DNA of 64,000 nt from Neobacillus rhizophilus (GCF_018343535.1 NZ_JAGYPF010000005.1:1-64000); one strand, 5' to 3'. Counted from the first letter of the stretch, positions 24,360 to 33,740 are shown. Notes: a model not told the origin generated them from the letters alone. Made by a program: numbers and translations.

Positions 24360-25376
24360 TTATTTTTTCATGACTTTTTCGGCAATCTCTGTATTGACCA
24401 GCGTGTCATGTTTTACTTCTTTTGGAAGCTCCCCGGCTTCCTTCATGATGTTTTGCAGATTATTCCATTCTTCTTCATCAAGAATTGGATTTGTGGCAAA
24501 GGACCCCTGGCCCTTATAACGATCGACAACAGTTTTCATAATTTCAGGGTCTGTATCAGGGAAGAATGGTTCTACGGCTTTAGCAATTTCCTCAGCACTG
24601 TGGGACTGAACCCATTGCTGAGCTTTATAGACTGCTCTTGTGAATTTTTCGATAACGCCTTTGTTATCTTTTATATAGCTCTGTTTAGCCATGAAGGTTG
24701 TATACGGAACATGCCCAGATTCCTTTCCGAAGGAGGCAACAATATAACCTTTACCTTCTTTTTCAAAAATGCTGGCAGTTGGTTCAAATAATTGAACAAA
24801 TTCTCCACTTCCTGAAGCAAAAGCATTGGCGATGTTTGCGAAGTCAATATTTTGGATTAGGTTTAAATCCTTATGCGGGTCAATTCCATGCTTCTTTAAC
24901 ACGAATTCGCCAACCATTTGCGGCATGCCGCCTTTACGCTGGCCAAGGAAGGTCGTACCTTTTAATAGATCCCATGAGAAATTGTCATTTTTTTCTCTTG
25001 AAACAAGGAAGGTGCCGTCAGTCTGGGTGAGCTGCGCAAAATTGATGACCGGATCGTTTGCCCCTTGAGCATATACGTAAATGGAAGTTTCCGAGCCGAC
25101 CAGAGCCACATCTGCGCCGCCCGAGATGAGGGCAGTCATTGTCTTGTCACCGCCTGGTGTGGTCGTTAGTGTGACATCAAGACCTTCATCCTTGAAGAAT
25201 CCCTTTGATAAAGCAACATATTGAGGGGCATAGAAGATTGACCTGGTAACTTCTGCAATACGGACCTTTTCCAGTTTCTTCGGTTCTTTCGCGGTATCTT
25301 TATTACAAGCAATTAGGGAAAACATAAGTATACTGATGAGGAGAAAGGAGAAACTGATTTTTGACCATTTTTTCAT
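24360..25376 (-). CDS. ytlA: ABC transporter substrate-binding lipoprotein YtlA
   Basis: NMT1/SsuA-type solute-binding lipoprotein with a signal sequence ending SLIAC (lipobox, Cys24). The mature part has SIFYAPQYVALSKGFFKDEGLDV near the N-terminus and a TTTPGGDKTMTALISGGADV strand-turn typical of this family. 338 residues. The family binds sulfonates, taurine, nitrate or thiamine precursors; no riboswitch is visible in the roughly 100-bp leader, so the substrate cannot be assigned. Confidence 0.92.
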   Translation of the reverse strand: MKKWSKISFSFLLISILMFSLIACNKDTAKEPKKLEKVRIAEVTRSIFYAPQYVALSKGFFKDEGLDVTLTTTPGGDKTMTALISGGADVALVGSETSIYVYAQGANDPVINFAQLTQTDGTFLVSREKNDNFSWDLLKGTTFLGQRKGGMPQMVGEFVLKKHGIDPHKDLNLIQNIDFANIANAFASGSGEFVQLFEPTASIFEKEGKGYIVASFGKESGHVPYTTFMAKQSYIKDNKGVIEKFTRAVYKAQQWVQSHSAEEIAKAVEPFFPDTDPEIMKTVVDRYKGQGSFATNPILDEEEWNNLQNIMKEAGELPKEVKHDTLVNTEIAEKVMKK

Positions 25377-25482
25377 AAAATTAACCTCCTTATCTGGGCT
25401 GATTGCCTAGAATATCGTATGAAAAAGAAAAAAATGTGTGAATGCCCAGTTCGGGAATTTTTTTATAAAGGATTAGATACAA

Positions 25483-26271
25483 ATGATTGAATTTAACGGT
25501 AAAATTATTGAGATGAAGCGGTTTCCATCCCCAAATCCAAACGTTGCTTTGAAGGAGATTACCTACTTTTCAAATGGATTAAGCGTGAAGGGGATGCTGG
25601 CAGAACCCATAAATGAACAGGTACATGACGGATTTCTTTATTTGCGGGGAGGAATCAAAAGCGTCGGCAAAGTTCGGCCGGCACGGATTGCCCAGTTTGC
25701 TCAGGAAGGTTTTATCGTTTTCGCTCCTTACTATCGTGGAAACCAAGGTGGGGAGGGGAATGAAGATTTTGCAGGGGAGGACCGTGAAGATGCTTACTCC
25801 GCCTATCTATTGTTAAAATCATTGCCCCAAGTGAAACATATACATATTTTTGGTTTTTCACGAGGCGGGGTAATGGCGCTTTTGACGGGGATTGAATTCC
25901 CAGATGCATCATCCTTAGTCACCTGGGGCGGTGTTAGTGACATGAGCTTGACCTACTATGAGCGGAAGGATTTACGAAGGATGATGAAACGGGTCATCGG
26001 CGGGACACCGGAGAAATTCCCGGACCGATATCAAGAAAGAACGCCTTTATTCGAGCTTGAAAGGCTGGCTGCCCCGGTCCTGATTATTCATGGAGCAAAC
26101 GACCAAAATGTATCTGTTGAACACGCCTATCGTCTTGAAAGAAGGCTGCGAAGTCTGGACAAGCCAGTCGAATGCTGGTATTTTGATCATTTCACACATT
26201 ATTTTCCGCCTGCAATTAACCGAAAAGTAGTGGAAGATTTGACGAAGTGGATGAAAATGCAGAACAAATAA
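25483..26271 (+). CDS. ytmA: Alpha/beta hydrolase YtmA (prolyl oligopeptidase-like)
   Basis: 262-residue serine hydrolase of the S9-like group. Nucleophile elbow GFSRGG (Ser about residue 128), Asp in HGANDQNVS and His in DHFTHYFPP complete a triad. Segment LRGGIKSVGKVRPARI and APYYRGNQGGEGNEDFAGEDRED are nearly identical to B. subtilis YtmA. The ATG is eight bases after AAAGGAT. Physiological substrate unknown. Probably co-transcribed with ytmB. Confidence 0.92.
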   Translation: MIEFNGKIIEMKRFPSPNPNVALKEITYFSNGLSVKGMLAEPINEQVHDGFLYLRGGIKSVGKVRPARIAQFAQEGFIVFAPYYRGNQGGEGNEDFAGEDREDAYSAYLLLKSLPQVKHIHIFGFSRGGVMALLTGIEFPDASSLVTWGGVSDMSLTYYERKDLRRMMKRVIGGTPEKFPDRYQERTPLFELERLAAPVLIIHGANDQNVSVEHAYRLERRLRSLDKPVECWYFDHFTHYFPPAINRKVVEDLTKWMKMQNK

Positions 26272-26312
26272 TGGTAATATATAGATATAAATAGCAGAGG
26301 AGCGGATATGTT

Positions 26313-26555
26313 ATGGGTATGCCTCTTGAATTAAATACATTAATCGTCACAAAAGGGAATGAAAAAAGGATTGGAGAAAATCTGTTTGTACTTGTGAAAG
26401 AAGGATACAGATTATACCCGATTGAAATCCCTGTGGATGTCAGAAAAACACTGGACACAATCTCAAATGGGACAGCTTTAATAAAAAAAGTCGAATGGGA
26501 AAACAGCCGCACAACGCTAACATATCAATTAATATCCTTAAACTCAACGAACTAG
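26313..26555 (+). CDS. ytmB: DUF2584 family protein YtmB
   Basis: 80 residues beginning MGMPLELNTLIVTKGNEKR with GYRLYPIEIPVDVR in the middle, matching the short Bacillus family DUF2584 (YtmB). Small predicted beta protein, function unknown. AGAGGAG lies upstream of ATG 26313; a second ATG at 26319 is possible. Followed by a terminator. Confidence 0.88.
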   Translation: MGMPLELNTLIVTKGNEKRIGENLFVLVKEGYRLYPIEIPVDVRKTLDTISNGTALIKKVEWENSRTTLTYQLISLNSTN

Positions 26556-26579
26556 CAGGTGTTATCACCTGCTTTTTTT
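26554..26579 (+). terminator. Terminator after ytmB
   Basis: Perfect 8-bp stem AGCAGGTG-TTAT-CACCTGCT followed by seven T. Confidence 0.92.
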
Positions 26580-26591
26580 CTTTTGGAAACG

Positions 26592-26617
26592 TGTAAGATT
26601 TGCCAAACAATAGCGTC
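26592..26617 (+). promoter_or_regulatory. ECF-type promoter of the sigX-like gene
   Basis: TGTAAG (26592-26597), 16 bp, CGTC (26614-26617). This is the spacing and sequence type used by Bacillus ECF sigma factors; SigX promoters have TGTAAC...CGWC. It lies about 40 bp before the sigma gene, so autoregulation is likely. Confidence 0.65.
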
Positions 26618-26654
26618 TTATATATAGATTAACAAATAGAGAGGGGGGCTAAGG

Positions 26655-27179
26655 TTGGAAGGGATTCAGCAAATAGAGAAATGGTTTATTCATTATGAGA
26701 AGGACGTCACCAATTTTCTTGTTTACTATACCGGAACGACAGATGTTGAGGATTTGGTACAAGAAACTTTTCTACGTGCACTTCAAGCCTATTCCCGGTT
26801 TAAAAATGAAGCAAGTCCCAAAACATGGCTTATTTCCATTGCAAGAAATACAGCCATTGATTTATATCGAAAAAAATCTGTATGGCAAAAGCTGAAGGAA
26901 CGATTAAATCAAGAATCACCTGATCAAAAAGAACATCAAACAGAAGAGAAAATCTTAAAAAAGCAGGAGTATGCCCGCTTATATGAAGCGATTAATGAAC
27001 TAAAGCCAAATTATCGGGATGTAATTTTACTTAAGGGCATTGCAGAGCTTTCTTCACAGGAAACTGGCCACATTCTTGGCTGGTCAGAAAATAAAGTGAA
27101 TGTTACCTTTTTTCGGGCTGTGAAAAAACTAAATGAGCAGTTAAAGGAGGGTGAATATTTTGAGCAATTTATCGGATAA
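26655..27179 (+). CDS. ECF RNA polymerase sigma factor (SigX-like)
   Basis: 174-residue ECF sigma factor. Region 2 has DVEDLVQETFLRALQ and TWLISIARNTAIDLYRK; region 4 has LKPNYRDVILLKGIAELSSQETGHILGWSENKVNVTFFRAVKKL, a helix-turn-helix for the -35 element. The TTWL..IAR..AID segment most resembles B. subtilis SigX, but assignment to that orthologue group is tentative. TTG start at 26655 behind GAGGGGGG. Overlaps the next gene, its presumed anti-sigma factor, by 20 bp. Confidence 0.88.
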   Translation: MEGIQQIEKWFIHYEKDVTNFLVYYTGTTDVEDLVQETFLRALQAYSRFKNEASPKTWLISIARNTAIDLYRKKSVWQKLKERLNQESPDQKEHQTEEKILKKQEYARLYEAINELKPNYRDVILLKGIAELSSQETGHILGWSENKVNVTFFRAVKKLNEQLKEGEYFEQFIG

Positions 27180-28110
27180 AGAGCTACTGGAAATGATGGC
27201 GGATTTTCCGAAACATGAGCTTTCTACAAAACAGAGAACGGACATGTTAAAAAGGATTAGTGAAGCAGGCACAGTCAAGCCAAGAAAGCCGTTTAACATC
27301 CAAAGACTGGGGGCTGTGGCAGCATTGTTCATTCTTGCTCTTATTGCCCCGATTTTCTATTTTACGAATACAGCGGAGGAAAAGAATCTCGGCAGCAGCA
27401 GTTCCGTTATAACTAAAGCCCAAGAGGGTGATTATTTTGCATTAATGAATGAAGAGGGGAAACCTATTTATGCAGATAGTAATTTTGGTATCCCAAACAA
27501 GGTGAGCCTGCTTGCACCTCTGGACTGGATTGCAAAAGATAAAGGCACCGTTGCTAAGATGATGATTTTTTTATGGGGAAAATATGATTATTCGAAATCT
27601 CTCAAGGTCGATGCGGTCCACGTTAAAACAGGAGTGAAAGAGCACCTTGCCGAAACTCCTTTATCTGGAGGAATCTACGGTACGGATGCCCACACTGTAA
27701 CAAGCTTCGAGCCATTGCCTTTTTCAGGAGTTTGGAATCTTCAATTCACAGTTGGCGGCAAGCAAATCGGTGAATTTTCCATATATGTAAAGGAGCCATA
27801 TATCTCAATTGGGAAATCGACACTAATGATTTCTGCGGAGGACCTTTATGCAGGCTTTTATGAACACGAGGTTATCGAAGTCGAAGGCAGCAATCTTCCT
27901 GACGAAATAGAATTGGAGATATTTCAATTAGAAACTGCTGAGGCAACGACATTTACTTTTAAGAAGGCTGCAGACTATACAACCACTGATGGAAAGCATA
28001 TTACTGATTATGGCGGCGGGTTTACAATTAAAAAAAGCGGCAAATATCGCTTTACTGTCCTCCAGCAATCACAGGCTGTTGAAGTGAGGAAACCAACCGA
28101 TGGAAAATAA
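27160..28110 (+). CDS. Putative anti-sigma factor, single-pass membrane protein
   Basis: 316 residues. A short cytoplasmic N-terminus of about 50 residues (SDKELLEMMADFPKHELS...) is followed by one membrane segment (GAVAALFILALIAPIFYF, residues about 51-68) and a long extracytoplasmic part rich in beta strands, with no recognised catalytic domain. Topology and the overlap with the sigma gene indicate an anti-sigma factor that holds it at the membrane. TTG start at 27160, nine bases after AAAGGAGG; GTG 27151 touches the ribosome site and is less likely. Confidence 0.8.
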   Translation: MSNLSDKELLEMMADFPKHELSTKQRTDMLKRISEAGTVKPRKPFNIQRLGAVAALFILALIAPIFYFTNTAEEKNLGSSSSVITKAQEGDYFALMNEEGKPIYADSNFGIPNKVSLLAPLDWIAKDKGTVAKMMIFLWGKYDYSKSLKVDAVHVKTGVKEHLAETPLSGGIYGTDAHTVTSFEPLPFSGVWNLQFTVGGKQIGEFSIYVKEPYISIGKSTLMISAEDLYAGFYEHEVIEVEGSNLPDEIELEIFQLETAEATTFTFKKAADYTTTDGKHITDYGGGFTIKKSGKYRFTVLQQSQAVEVRKPTDGK

Positions 28111-28112
28111 AG

Positions 28113-28148
28113 AAAGAGGCTGACCGAATTACGGTACAGCCTCTTTTT
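28113..28148. terminator. Bidirectional terminator, anti-sigma gene / pckA
   Basis: AAAGAGGCTG / CAGCCTCTTT stem with A and T tracts on both sides, between two convergent genes. Confidence 0.9.
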
Positions 28149-28158
28149 CCTTAGGCAT

Positions 28159-29745
28159 TTATGCAATTGGTCCGCCTTTTTCTTCAATCTCCAAAGCAAC
28201 GTTAGCAAACTTTTTAAAGTTCTCACGGAATTGACCTGCTAATTCCTTTGCCTTCATTTCATAGGCCTTAGGATCCGCCCATGTTTTAATCGGCTGTAGC
28301 ACTTCATCAGGGACCCCCGCAATATGGAGCGGGATATTTAGGCCAAAGAATGTATCCTTAACGGTTTCTACGTGATTAAGTTCTCCTTCAAGAGCTGCCT
28401 GCACCATTGCTCTTGTATATGATAGTTTCATACGATTGCCGACGCCGTATTCCCCGCCAGTCCAGCCAGTATTAACCAAGAACACATTAACGTTATGCTC
28501 AAGGATTTTTTCTCCTAGCATTTCGGCATAGCGTGTAGCCGGCAGCGGCAGGAATGGTGCACCAAAACAGGTCGAGAAGGTTGCCTGTGGTGAAGTAATG
28601 CCGCGCTCTGTGCCAGCAAGTTTTGATGTAAATCCGCTTAAGAAATGGTACATCGCTTGTTCTCTTGTTAATTTCGCGATTGGCGGAAGAACGCCAAATG
28701 CATCTGCAGTTAAAAACACAATGGTATTTGGGTGGCCGGCAATGCTAGGCTGGACAATATTATCAATTGCCTCCATTGGATATGCGGCCCGAGTGTTTTC
28801 TGTTAATGTTCCATCGTCGTAATCCGGAATTCTTGATTCCTGGTTGATCACAACATTTTCGAGAACGGTTCCGAAGCGAATGGCATCAAAGATTTGCGGT
28901 TCCTTTTCACGTGATAGATTGATACATTTTGCATAGCAGCCGCCTTCAATATTAAAGACGCCATTTGATGACCAGCCGTGCTCATCATCACCGATTAGAC
29001 GGCGATTAGGGTCTGCGGAAAGAGTTGTTTTTCCAGTTCCGGATAAACCGAAGAATAATGCTACATCCCCTTCAATGCCGACATTCGCTGAACAGTGCAT
29101 AGAGAAAATATTGTTTTCAGGCAGTAAATAGTTCATGACAGAGAAAATCGATTTTTTCATTTCCCCCGCATATTCAGTTCCTCCAATTAGAACTACGCGG
29201 CGTTCAAATGATATAATAATGAAGGTTTCAGAATTCGTACCGTCGACTGCCGGGTCTGCTTTGAAATTAGGGGCAGAAATTACTGTAAATTCAGCTTCAT
29301 GAGTCAGAAGTTCATCTTCCGAAGGCCGAATGAACAACTGGTGGGCAAAAAGATTATGCCAAGCAAATTCATTTATGACTTGAATCGGCAGTTGTGATTT
29401 CTTATCAGCACCAGCAAAGCCTTTAAATACATAAACTTCTTCTTGCTGTTTTAAGTATTCTAATACCTTATTATAAAGATGATCGAAAGTCTCTTGTGAG
29501 ATTGGCTGATTTAAGGAGCCCCAGGCAATTTTATCTTTGGTTGACTCCTCCAAAACAGTGAATTTGTCTTCTGGAGACCGCCCAGTATATTTTCCTGTTG
29601 AAACACGAACCGCTCCGGTGGAAGTGAGTGTCCCTTCTTTTCTGCTGAGGATTTTTTCAACTAGCTGCGGCACAGATAATTGGACTTGGACATTACTTTC
29701 ATTAAGTAATTCCTTTAATTCATTCGGGATATGAACAGAATTCAT
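28159..29745 (-). CDS. pckA: Phosphoenolpyruvate carboxykinase (ATP) PckA
   Basis: Converts oxaloacetate plus ATP to phosphoenolpyruvate, the gateway of gluconeogenesis. P-loop (kinase-1a) GLSGTGKTTL, metal-binding LIGDDEHGW (kinase-2) and the substrate segment TGKYTGRSPEDKF are intact. 528 residues, normal. Divergent from metK as in B. subtilis. Two matches to the CcpN operator lie upstream, so repression on glycolytic substrates is expected. Confidence 0.98.
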   Translation of the reverse strand: MNSVHIPNELKELLNESNVQVQLSVPQLVEKILSRKEGTLTSTGAVRVSTGKYTGRSPEDKFTVLEESTKDKIAWGSLNQPISQETFDHLYNKVLEYLKQQEEVYVFKGFAGADKKSQLPIQVINEFAWHNLFAHQLFIRPSEDELLTHEAEFTVISAPNFKADPAVDGTNSETFIIISFERRVVLIGGTEYAGEMKKSIFSVMNYLLPENNIFSMHCSANVGIEGDVALFFGLSGTGKTTLSADPNRRLIGDDEHGWSSNGVFNIEGGCYAKCINLSREKEPQIFDAIRFGTVLENVVINQESRIPDYDDGTLTENTRAAYPMEAIDNIVQPSIAGHPNTIVFLTADAFGVLPPIAKLTREQAMYHFLSGFTSKLAGTERGITSPQATFSTCFGAPFLPLPATRYAEMLGEKILEHNVNVFLVNTGWTGGEYGVGNRMKLSYTRAMVQAALEGELNHVETVKDTFFGLNIPLHIAGVPDEVLQPIKTWADPKAYEMKAKELAGQFRENFKKFANVALEIEEKGGPIA

Positions 29746-29798
29746 TTAATGAACCTTCCTTTTTATGGTTTTTTTAATTTGGTATATTAATATTGAAT

Positions 29799-29809
29799 AG
29801 TATAACACA
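29799..29809 (-). promoter_or_regulatory. CcpN box 1 upstream of pckA
   Basis: Minus strand TGTGTTATACT fits the published CcpN consensus TRTGHYATAYW at all 11 positions (consensus from memory). It overlaps a likely -10 TATACT of pckA with TAGACT 16 bp further upstream. Confidence 0.75.
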
Positions 29810-29842
29810 ATTAAAATAATAGTCTATACTAATTGACGAAAT

Positions 29843-29853
29843 TATGCTGTATT
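29843..29853 (+). promoter_or_regulatory. CcpN box 2 upstream of pckA
   Basis: TATGCTGTATT fits the CcpN consensus TRTGHYATAYW at 10 of 11 positions, in the opposite orientation and about 44 bp upstream of box 1, an arrangement like that of B. subtilis pckA. Confidence 0.6.
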
Positions 29854-29959
29854 TTATACCTTATTCTAAAGGTGATTAAAAAGTCATGAAAAAAACAGTT
29901 TAAGCATATTTTGTATCATACTCCATTGTATATTTTGGTTAATGTTGCTAAAAAATACA

Positions 29960-29989
29960 TTGACATACTTTAAGAATCTGAGGTATGAT
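29960..29989 (+). promoter_or_regulatory. metK promoter (sigma-A)
   Basis: TTGACA (29960-29965), 18 bp, TATGAT (29984-29989), about 15 bp before the SAM riboswitch. Confidence 0.85.
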
Positions 29990-30005
29990 TTAAGCTTGAA
30001 CGGAT

Positions 30006-30143
30006 ACTCTCTTATCCCGAGCTGGTGGAGGGACAGGCCCTATGAAACCCAGCAACCTGCAACTAGGAAAATGCCTATATTGGTCATTTTTCGGGCAAAG
30101 GTGCTCAACCTGATGCAAGGCTTGTCCTTGAACGATAAGAGTG
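30006..30143 (+). ncRNA. SAM-I (S-box) riboswitch of metK
   Basis: Class I SAM riboswitch: closing P1 CTCTTATC (30008-30015) pairs with GATAAGAG (30134-30141). Between them are the signature elements GAGCTGGTGGAGGGA, CCCTATGAAACCC and AGCAACC. A terminator hairpin follows at 30169-30195, so high SAM should end transcription before metK. The next 210 bp to metK show no second element. Confidence 0.96.
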
Positions 30144-30168
30144 AAAGGCACGCAAAATGTTTGCATTC

Positions 30169-30195
30169 AACCTTTCCTCATGGAAAGGTTTTTTG
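30169..30195 (+). terminator. S-box expression-platform terminator
   Basis: AACCTTTCC-TCAT-GGAAAGGTT followed by a T run; upstream GAAAGG of the P1 3' side region could compete as anti-terminator. Confidence 0.9.
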
Positions 30196-30406
30196 TATGT
30201 TTGGCGAACGCACGTGCCGTTTGAATCGCTTTACTAATCTTCTAAAGAATTTCGTTTGGGTATTTTTCGGTAGTATTTCATAAAAACCTGATGTTTATTT
30301 CATACTATTAGGGATGAGTTCCGTATCAAAATGGAGGTTTTTTGGAAAGGGTGTTAACCTTTGAAAAAAGCAGCCTCATTATTTCATTATTATAGGAGGA
30401 ATTCAG

Positions 30407-31609
30407 ATGTCAACAAAACGCCATTTGTTCACTTCCGAATCAGTAACTGAGGGTCATCCTGATAAGATTTGTGACCAGATTTCTGATTCTATTTTAGACG
30501 CCATTTTAGCAAAGGATGCAAATGCCCGTGTGGCTGCTGAAACATCAGTAACGACAGGCTTAGTCCTGGTTGCCGGCGAAATTACCACTTCCACATATGT
30601 AGATATTCCCAAAATTGTTCGTGAAACGATTAAAGAAATTGGCTACGTACGTGCGAAATATGGCTTTGATTTTGAAACCTGTGCCGTTTTAACCTCTATT
30701 GATGAACAGTCTCCTGATATTGCCATGGGTGTCAATCAAGCCCTTGAAGCGCGTGAAGGTCAAATGTCAGATAAAGAAATTGAAGCAATTGGTGCAGGTG
30801 ACCAAGGCTTAATGTTCGGCTTCGCCTGTAACGAAACAAAAGAGCTGATGCCACTGCCCATTTCATTGGCCCATAAGCTTGCCCGCAGGTTGACAGAAGT
30901 TAGAAAAGACGATATCCTTCCATACCTTCGTCCGGACGGAAAAACACAAGTAACAGTGGAATATGATGAGAACAACAAACCGGTTCGGATTGATACAATT
31001 GTTATTTCCACCCAGCACCATCCGGAAATCGGACTTGAGCAAATTCAGCGTAATGTCAAGGAACATGTCATTAATCCGGTTGTTCCAAAAGAATTAATCG
31101 ATGAAAATACAAAATATTTTATAAATCCAACCGGCCGCTTCGTAATCGGCGGACCGCAGGGAGATGCAGGGTTGACAGGCCGCAAAATTATCGTGGATAC
31201 TTACGGAGGCTATGCCCGTCACGGCGGCGGCGCCTTCTCCGGTAAGGATCCGACAAAGGTTGACCGGTCTGCCGCTTATGCTGCACGTTATGTTGCAAAA
31301 AATATTGTCGCAGCAGGTTTAGCTGAAAAATGTGAAGTACAGCTTGCCTACGCGATTGGTGTAGCAAGACCGGTATCGATTTCCATCGATACTTTTGGCA
31401 CAGGCACAGTCAGCGAAGAGGTATTGGTTGACTTAGTAAGTAAAAACTTCGACCTTCGCCCTGCTGGAATCATTAAAATGCTGGATTTACGCCGCCCAAT
31501 CTATAAGCAAACAGCAGCTTACGGACATTTTGGACGTACGGATGTTGATCTTCCATGGGAACGCACTGATAAGGCAGATGCATTACGTGAGAAGGCAGCA
31601 GGAAAATAA
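30407..31609 (+). CDS. metK: S-adenosylmethionine synthetase MetK
   Basis: Makes SAM from methionine and ATP. ATP motif SESVTEGHPDKICDQISD at the N-terminus, GAGDQGLMFG loop, GGGAFSGKDPTKVDRSAAY and the C-terminal FGR segment are conserved; 400 residues. A good ribosome site (AGGAGG) precedes ATG 30407. Controlled by the SAM-I riboswitch upstream, giving product feedback. SAM feeds speD, luxS recycling and the tRNA enzymes mnmL/mnmM encoded in the same window. Confidence 0.98.
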   Translation: MSTKRHLFTSESVTEGHPDKICDQISDSILDAILAKDANARVAAETSVTTGLVLVAGEITTSTYVDIPKIVRETIKEIGYVRAKYGFDFETCAVLTSIDEQSPDIAMGVNQALEAREGQMSDKEIEAIGAGDQGLMFGFACNETKELMPLPISLAHKLARRLTEVRKDDILPYLRPDGKTQVTVEYDENNKPVRIDTIVISTQHHPEIGLEQIQRNVKEHVINPVVPKELIDENTKYFINPTGRFVIGGPQGDAGLTGRKIIVDTYGGYARHGGGAFSGKDPTKVDRSAAYAARYVAKNIVAAGLAEKCEVQLAYAIGVARPVSISIDTFGTGTVSEEVLVDLVSKNFDLRPAGIIKMLDLRRPIYKQTAAYGHFGRTDVDLPWERTDKADALREKAAGK

Positions 31610-31616
31610 TAGGGAG

Positions 31617-31649
31617 TGGGAGTTGCATTAAGGTGTAACTCCCATTTTT
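31617..31649 (+). terminator. Terminator after metK
   Basis: TGGGAGTT / AACTCCCA stem and TTTTT. Confidence 0.85.
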
Positions 31650-31841
31650 CATTAATCGTCTAATTTCTTGTTCAGTGTTTTAAAAACTGGAATAAAATGT
31701 TTAAGTAGGACTATTGAAGTGAAAAATGATGATACATGATTTTCCTTTTGTTCACAGTGCCATTTTTGAAAAAAAAGTGGTAGTATTAGAGAGTATGTTT
31801 TTACAAAAGGATATTTTGAAATAGAGTAGGTGAGGTACATA

Positions 31842-33740
31842 ATGTGCGGTTTTATCGGTTGTGTACATGACAAAACGCAAAATTATCGTGACGAAGAAAA
31901 GCAGCTTTTTAAAAATATGAACGATATTATAACCCATCGTGGACCAGATGATGATGGTTATTATTATGATGATCATATTCAATTTGGTTTCCGCCGGTTA
32001 AGTATCATTGATATTGAATCCGGGCACCAGCCGCTAACGTATGAAAACGAACGGTACTGGATTATTTTTAACGGTGAAATTTATAACTATGTCGAGCTAC
32101 GTGAAGAGTTGCTAAAAGAAGGACTAACTTTTTCCACAAGCTCTGATACAGAGGTTATCATTGCCCTCTACAGCCATCTAAAGGAAAAAGCAGTTGAACG
32201 CTTGCGCGGCATGTTTGCTTTTGTTATCTGGGATAAGCAGGAACAAACACTTTATGGGGCACGAGATCCGTTTGGAATTAAACCATTCTTTTATATGGAG
32301 GATGGTGACAGAACCTTCTTTGCTTCTGAGAAAAAGAGCATTTTGCTGGCTCTTAAAAATGATGTGCTGGATTATGATTCCTTGCAGCATTATTTAACCT
32401 ATCAGTTTGTTCCAGAACCTGATACCCTATCTGAAGGAATTAAAAAGCTTGAACCAGGCCATTATTTTACAAAAAAAATAGGCTCGAAGATGGAAATGAA
32501 CCGCTACTGGAAGGCACATTTTCACCCGGTACTAAAATCGGAAGATGATTTCGTAAAGGAAATCCGTGATATTCTGTTTGATTCGGTTGAAAAGCATATG
32601 CGCAGTGATGTTCCGGTTGGATCCTTCTTATCAGGTGGGATTGACTCTTCCATCATTGCCTCGATTGCAAAGCAATTCCATCCGGCTATTAAAACGTTTT
32701 CCGTCGGATTTGAGCACAATGGCTTCAGCGAAATTGATGTCGCCAAGGAAACAGCTGAAAAGCTTGGCGTGGAAAACATCAGTTATATCATTACGCCTGA
32801 GGAATATATGAAAGAAGTTCCTAAAATTATTTGGCATATGGATGACCCACTTGCCGACCCAGCATGTGTTCCATTATATTTTGTCGCCCGTGAAGCGAGA
32901 AAGCATGTTACGGTTGTTCTTTCAGGCGAAGGCGCTGATGAATTGTTTGGCGGCTATAATATTTACCGCGAACCTGGCGATTTGGAGATTTTTAATAAAA
33001 TTCCTAGAGTCGGAAAGGTCCTTCTAAAAGGAATTGCCGATATGCTTCCGGAAGGGATGAAAGGAAAGAGCTTTATTGAACGCGGGGTGACACCGATGGA
33101 GCAGCGCTACATTGGTAATGCCAAGATGTTCGACGAAGCGGAAAAACGTGAGCTATTGAGTGTCTATCGTGAGGGCTTGAACTATACCGATATCACCAAG
33201 CCTCTTTATGAGGAATCAAGAGGCTATGATCCGGTTGACCGGATGCAATATATCGATATCCATACTTGGATGCGCGGCGATATTTTGCTAAAGGCTGATA
33301 AAATGACGATGGCTCATTCATTGGAACTGCGCGTGCCGTTCTTAGATAAGGCAGTATTTGAAACGGCCTCGAAAATCCCAACTAGCTTGAAAACAGCTAA
33401 CGGCACTACTAAGTACGTTTTGCGGAAGGCTGCCGAAGGGGTCGTTCCTGATCATGTTCTAAACCGGAAGAAGCTTGGCTTCCCTGTTCCTATCCGCCAC
33501 TGGCTAAAGGCTGAGATGAATGATTGGGCAAAAAATATCATTCGTGAAAGCCAGACAGACCATTTAATCAATAAGACGTACCTGTTAAAGCTTCTTGATG
33601 ACCATTGTCAGGATAAAGCTGACAACAGCCGAAAGATTTGGACTGTTCTTATGTTTATGGTTTGGCATCAGGTGTATGTTGAAGGAGTGTACTCCTTTCA
33701 AAGCGAGTATAAAAAAGATTCAGTATTAGCGAGTAGATAA
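31842..33740 (+). CDS. asnB: Asparagine synthetase (glutamine-hydrolysing) AsnB
   Basis: Amidates aspartate with glutamine. Translation from ATG 31842 gives MCGFIGCV, placing Cys2 as the N-terminal nucleophile of the class II glutaminase domain; the frame's earlier ATG at 31830 would block it. The glutaminase domain has HRGPDDDG and FNGEIYNY; the C-terminal synthetase has the PP-loop SGGIDSS and SGEGADELFGGY. 632 residues, the same as B. subtilis AsnB, which also lies next to metK. Confidence 0.97.
   Translation: MCGFIGCVHDKTQNYRDEEKQLFKNMNDIITHRGPDDDGYYYDDHIQFGFRRLSIIDIESGHQPLTYENERYWIIFNGEIYNYVELREELLKEGLTFSTSSDTEVIIALYSHLKEKAVERLRGMFAFVIWDKQEQTLYGARDPFGIKPFFYMEDGDRTFFASEKKSILLALKNDVLDYDSLQHYLTYQFVPEPDTLSEGIKKLEPGHYFTKKIGSKMEMNRYWKAHFHPVLKSEDDFVKEIRDILFDSVEKHMRSDVPVGSFLSGGIDSSIIASIAKQFHPAIKTFSVGFEHNGFSEIDVAKETAEKLGVENISYIITPEEYMKEVPKIIWHMDDPLADPACVPLYFVAREARKHVTVVLSGEGADELFGGYNIYREPGDLEIFNKIPRVGKVLLKGIADMLPEGMKGKSFIERGVTPMEQRYIGNAKMFDEAEKRELLSVYREGLNYTDITKPLYEESRGYDPVDRMQYIDIHTWMRGDILLKADKMTMAHSLELRVPFLDKAVFETASKIPTSLKTANGTTKYVLRKAAEGVVPDHVLNRKKLGFPVPIRHWLKAEMNDWAKNIIRESQTDHLINKTYLLKLLDDHCQDKADNSRKIWTVLMFMVWHQVYVEGVYSFQSEYKKDSVLASR

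Noticed and set aside
25377..25482. Thiamine (TPP) or other riboswitch before ytlA
   Set aside because: The leader is only about 100 bp and shows none of the TPP conserved elements.
29942..30283. 113-codon frame upstream of metK
   Set aside because: It lies fully over the metK promoter and SAM-I riboswitch, which explain the sequence.
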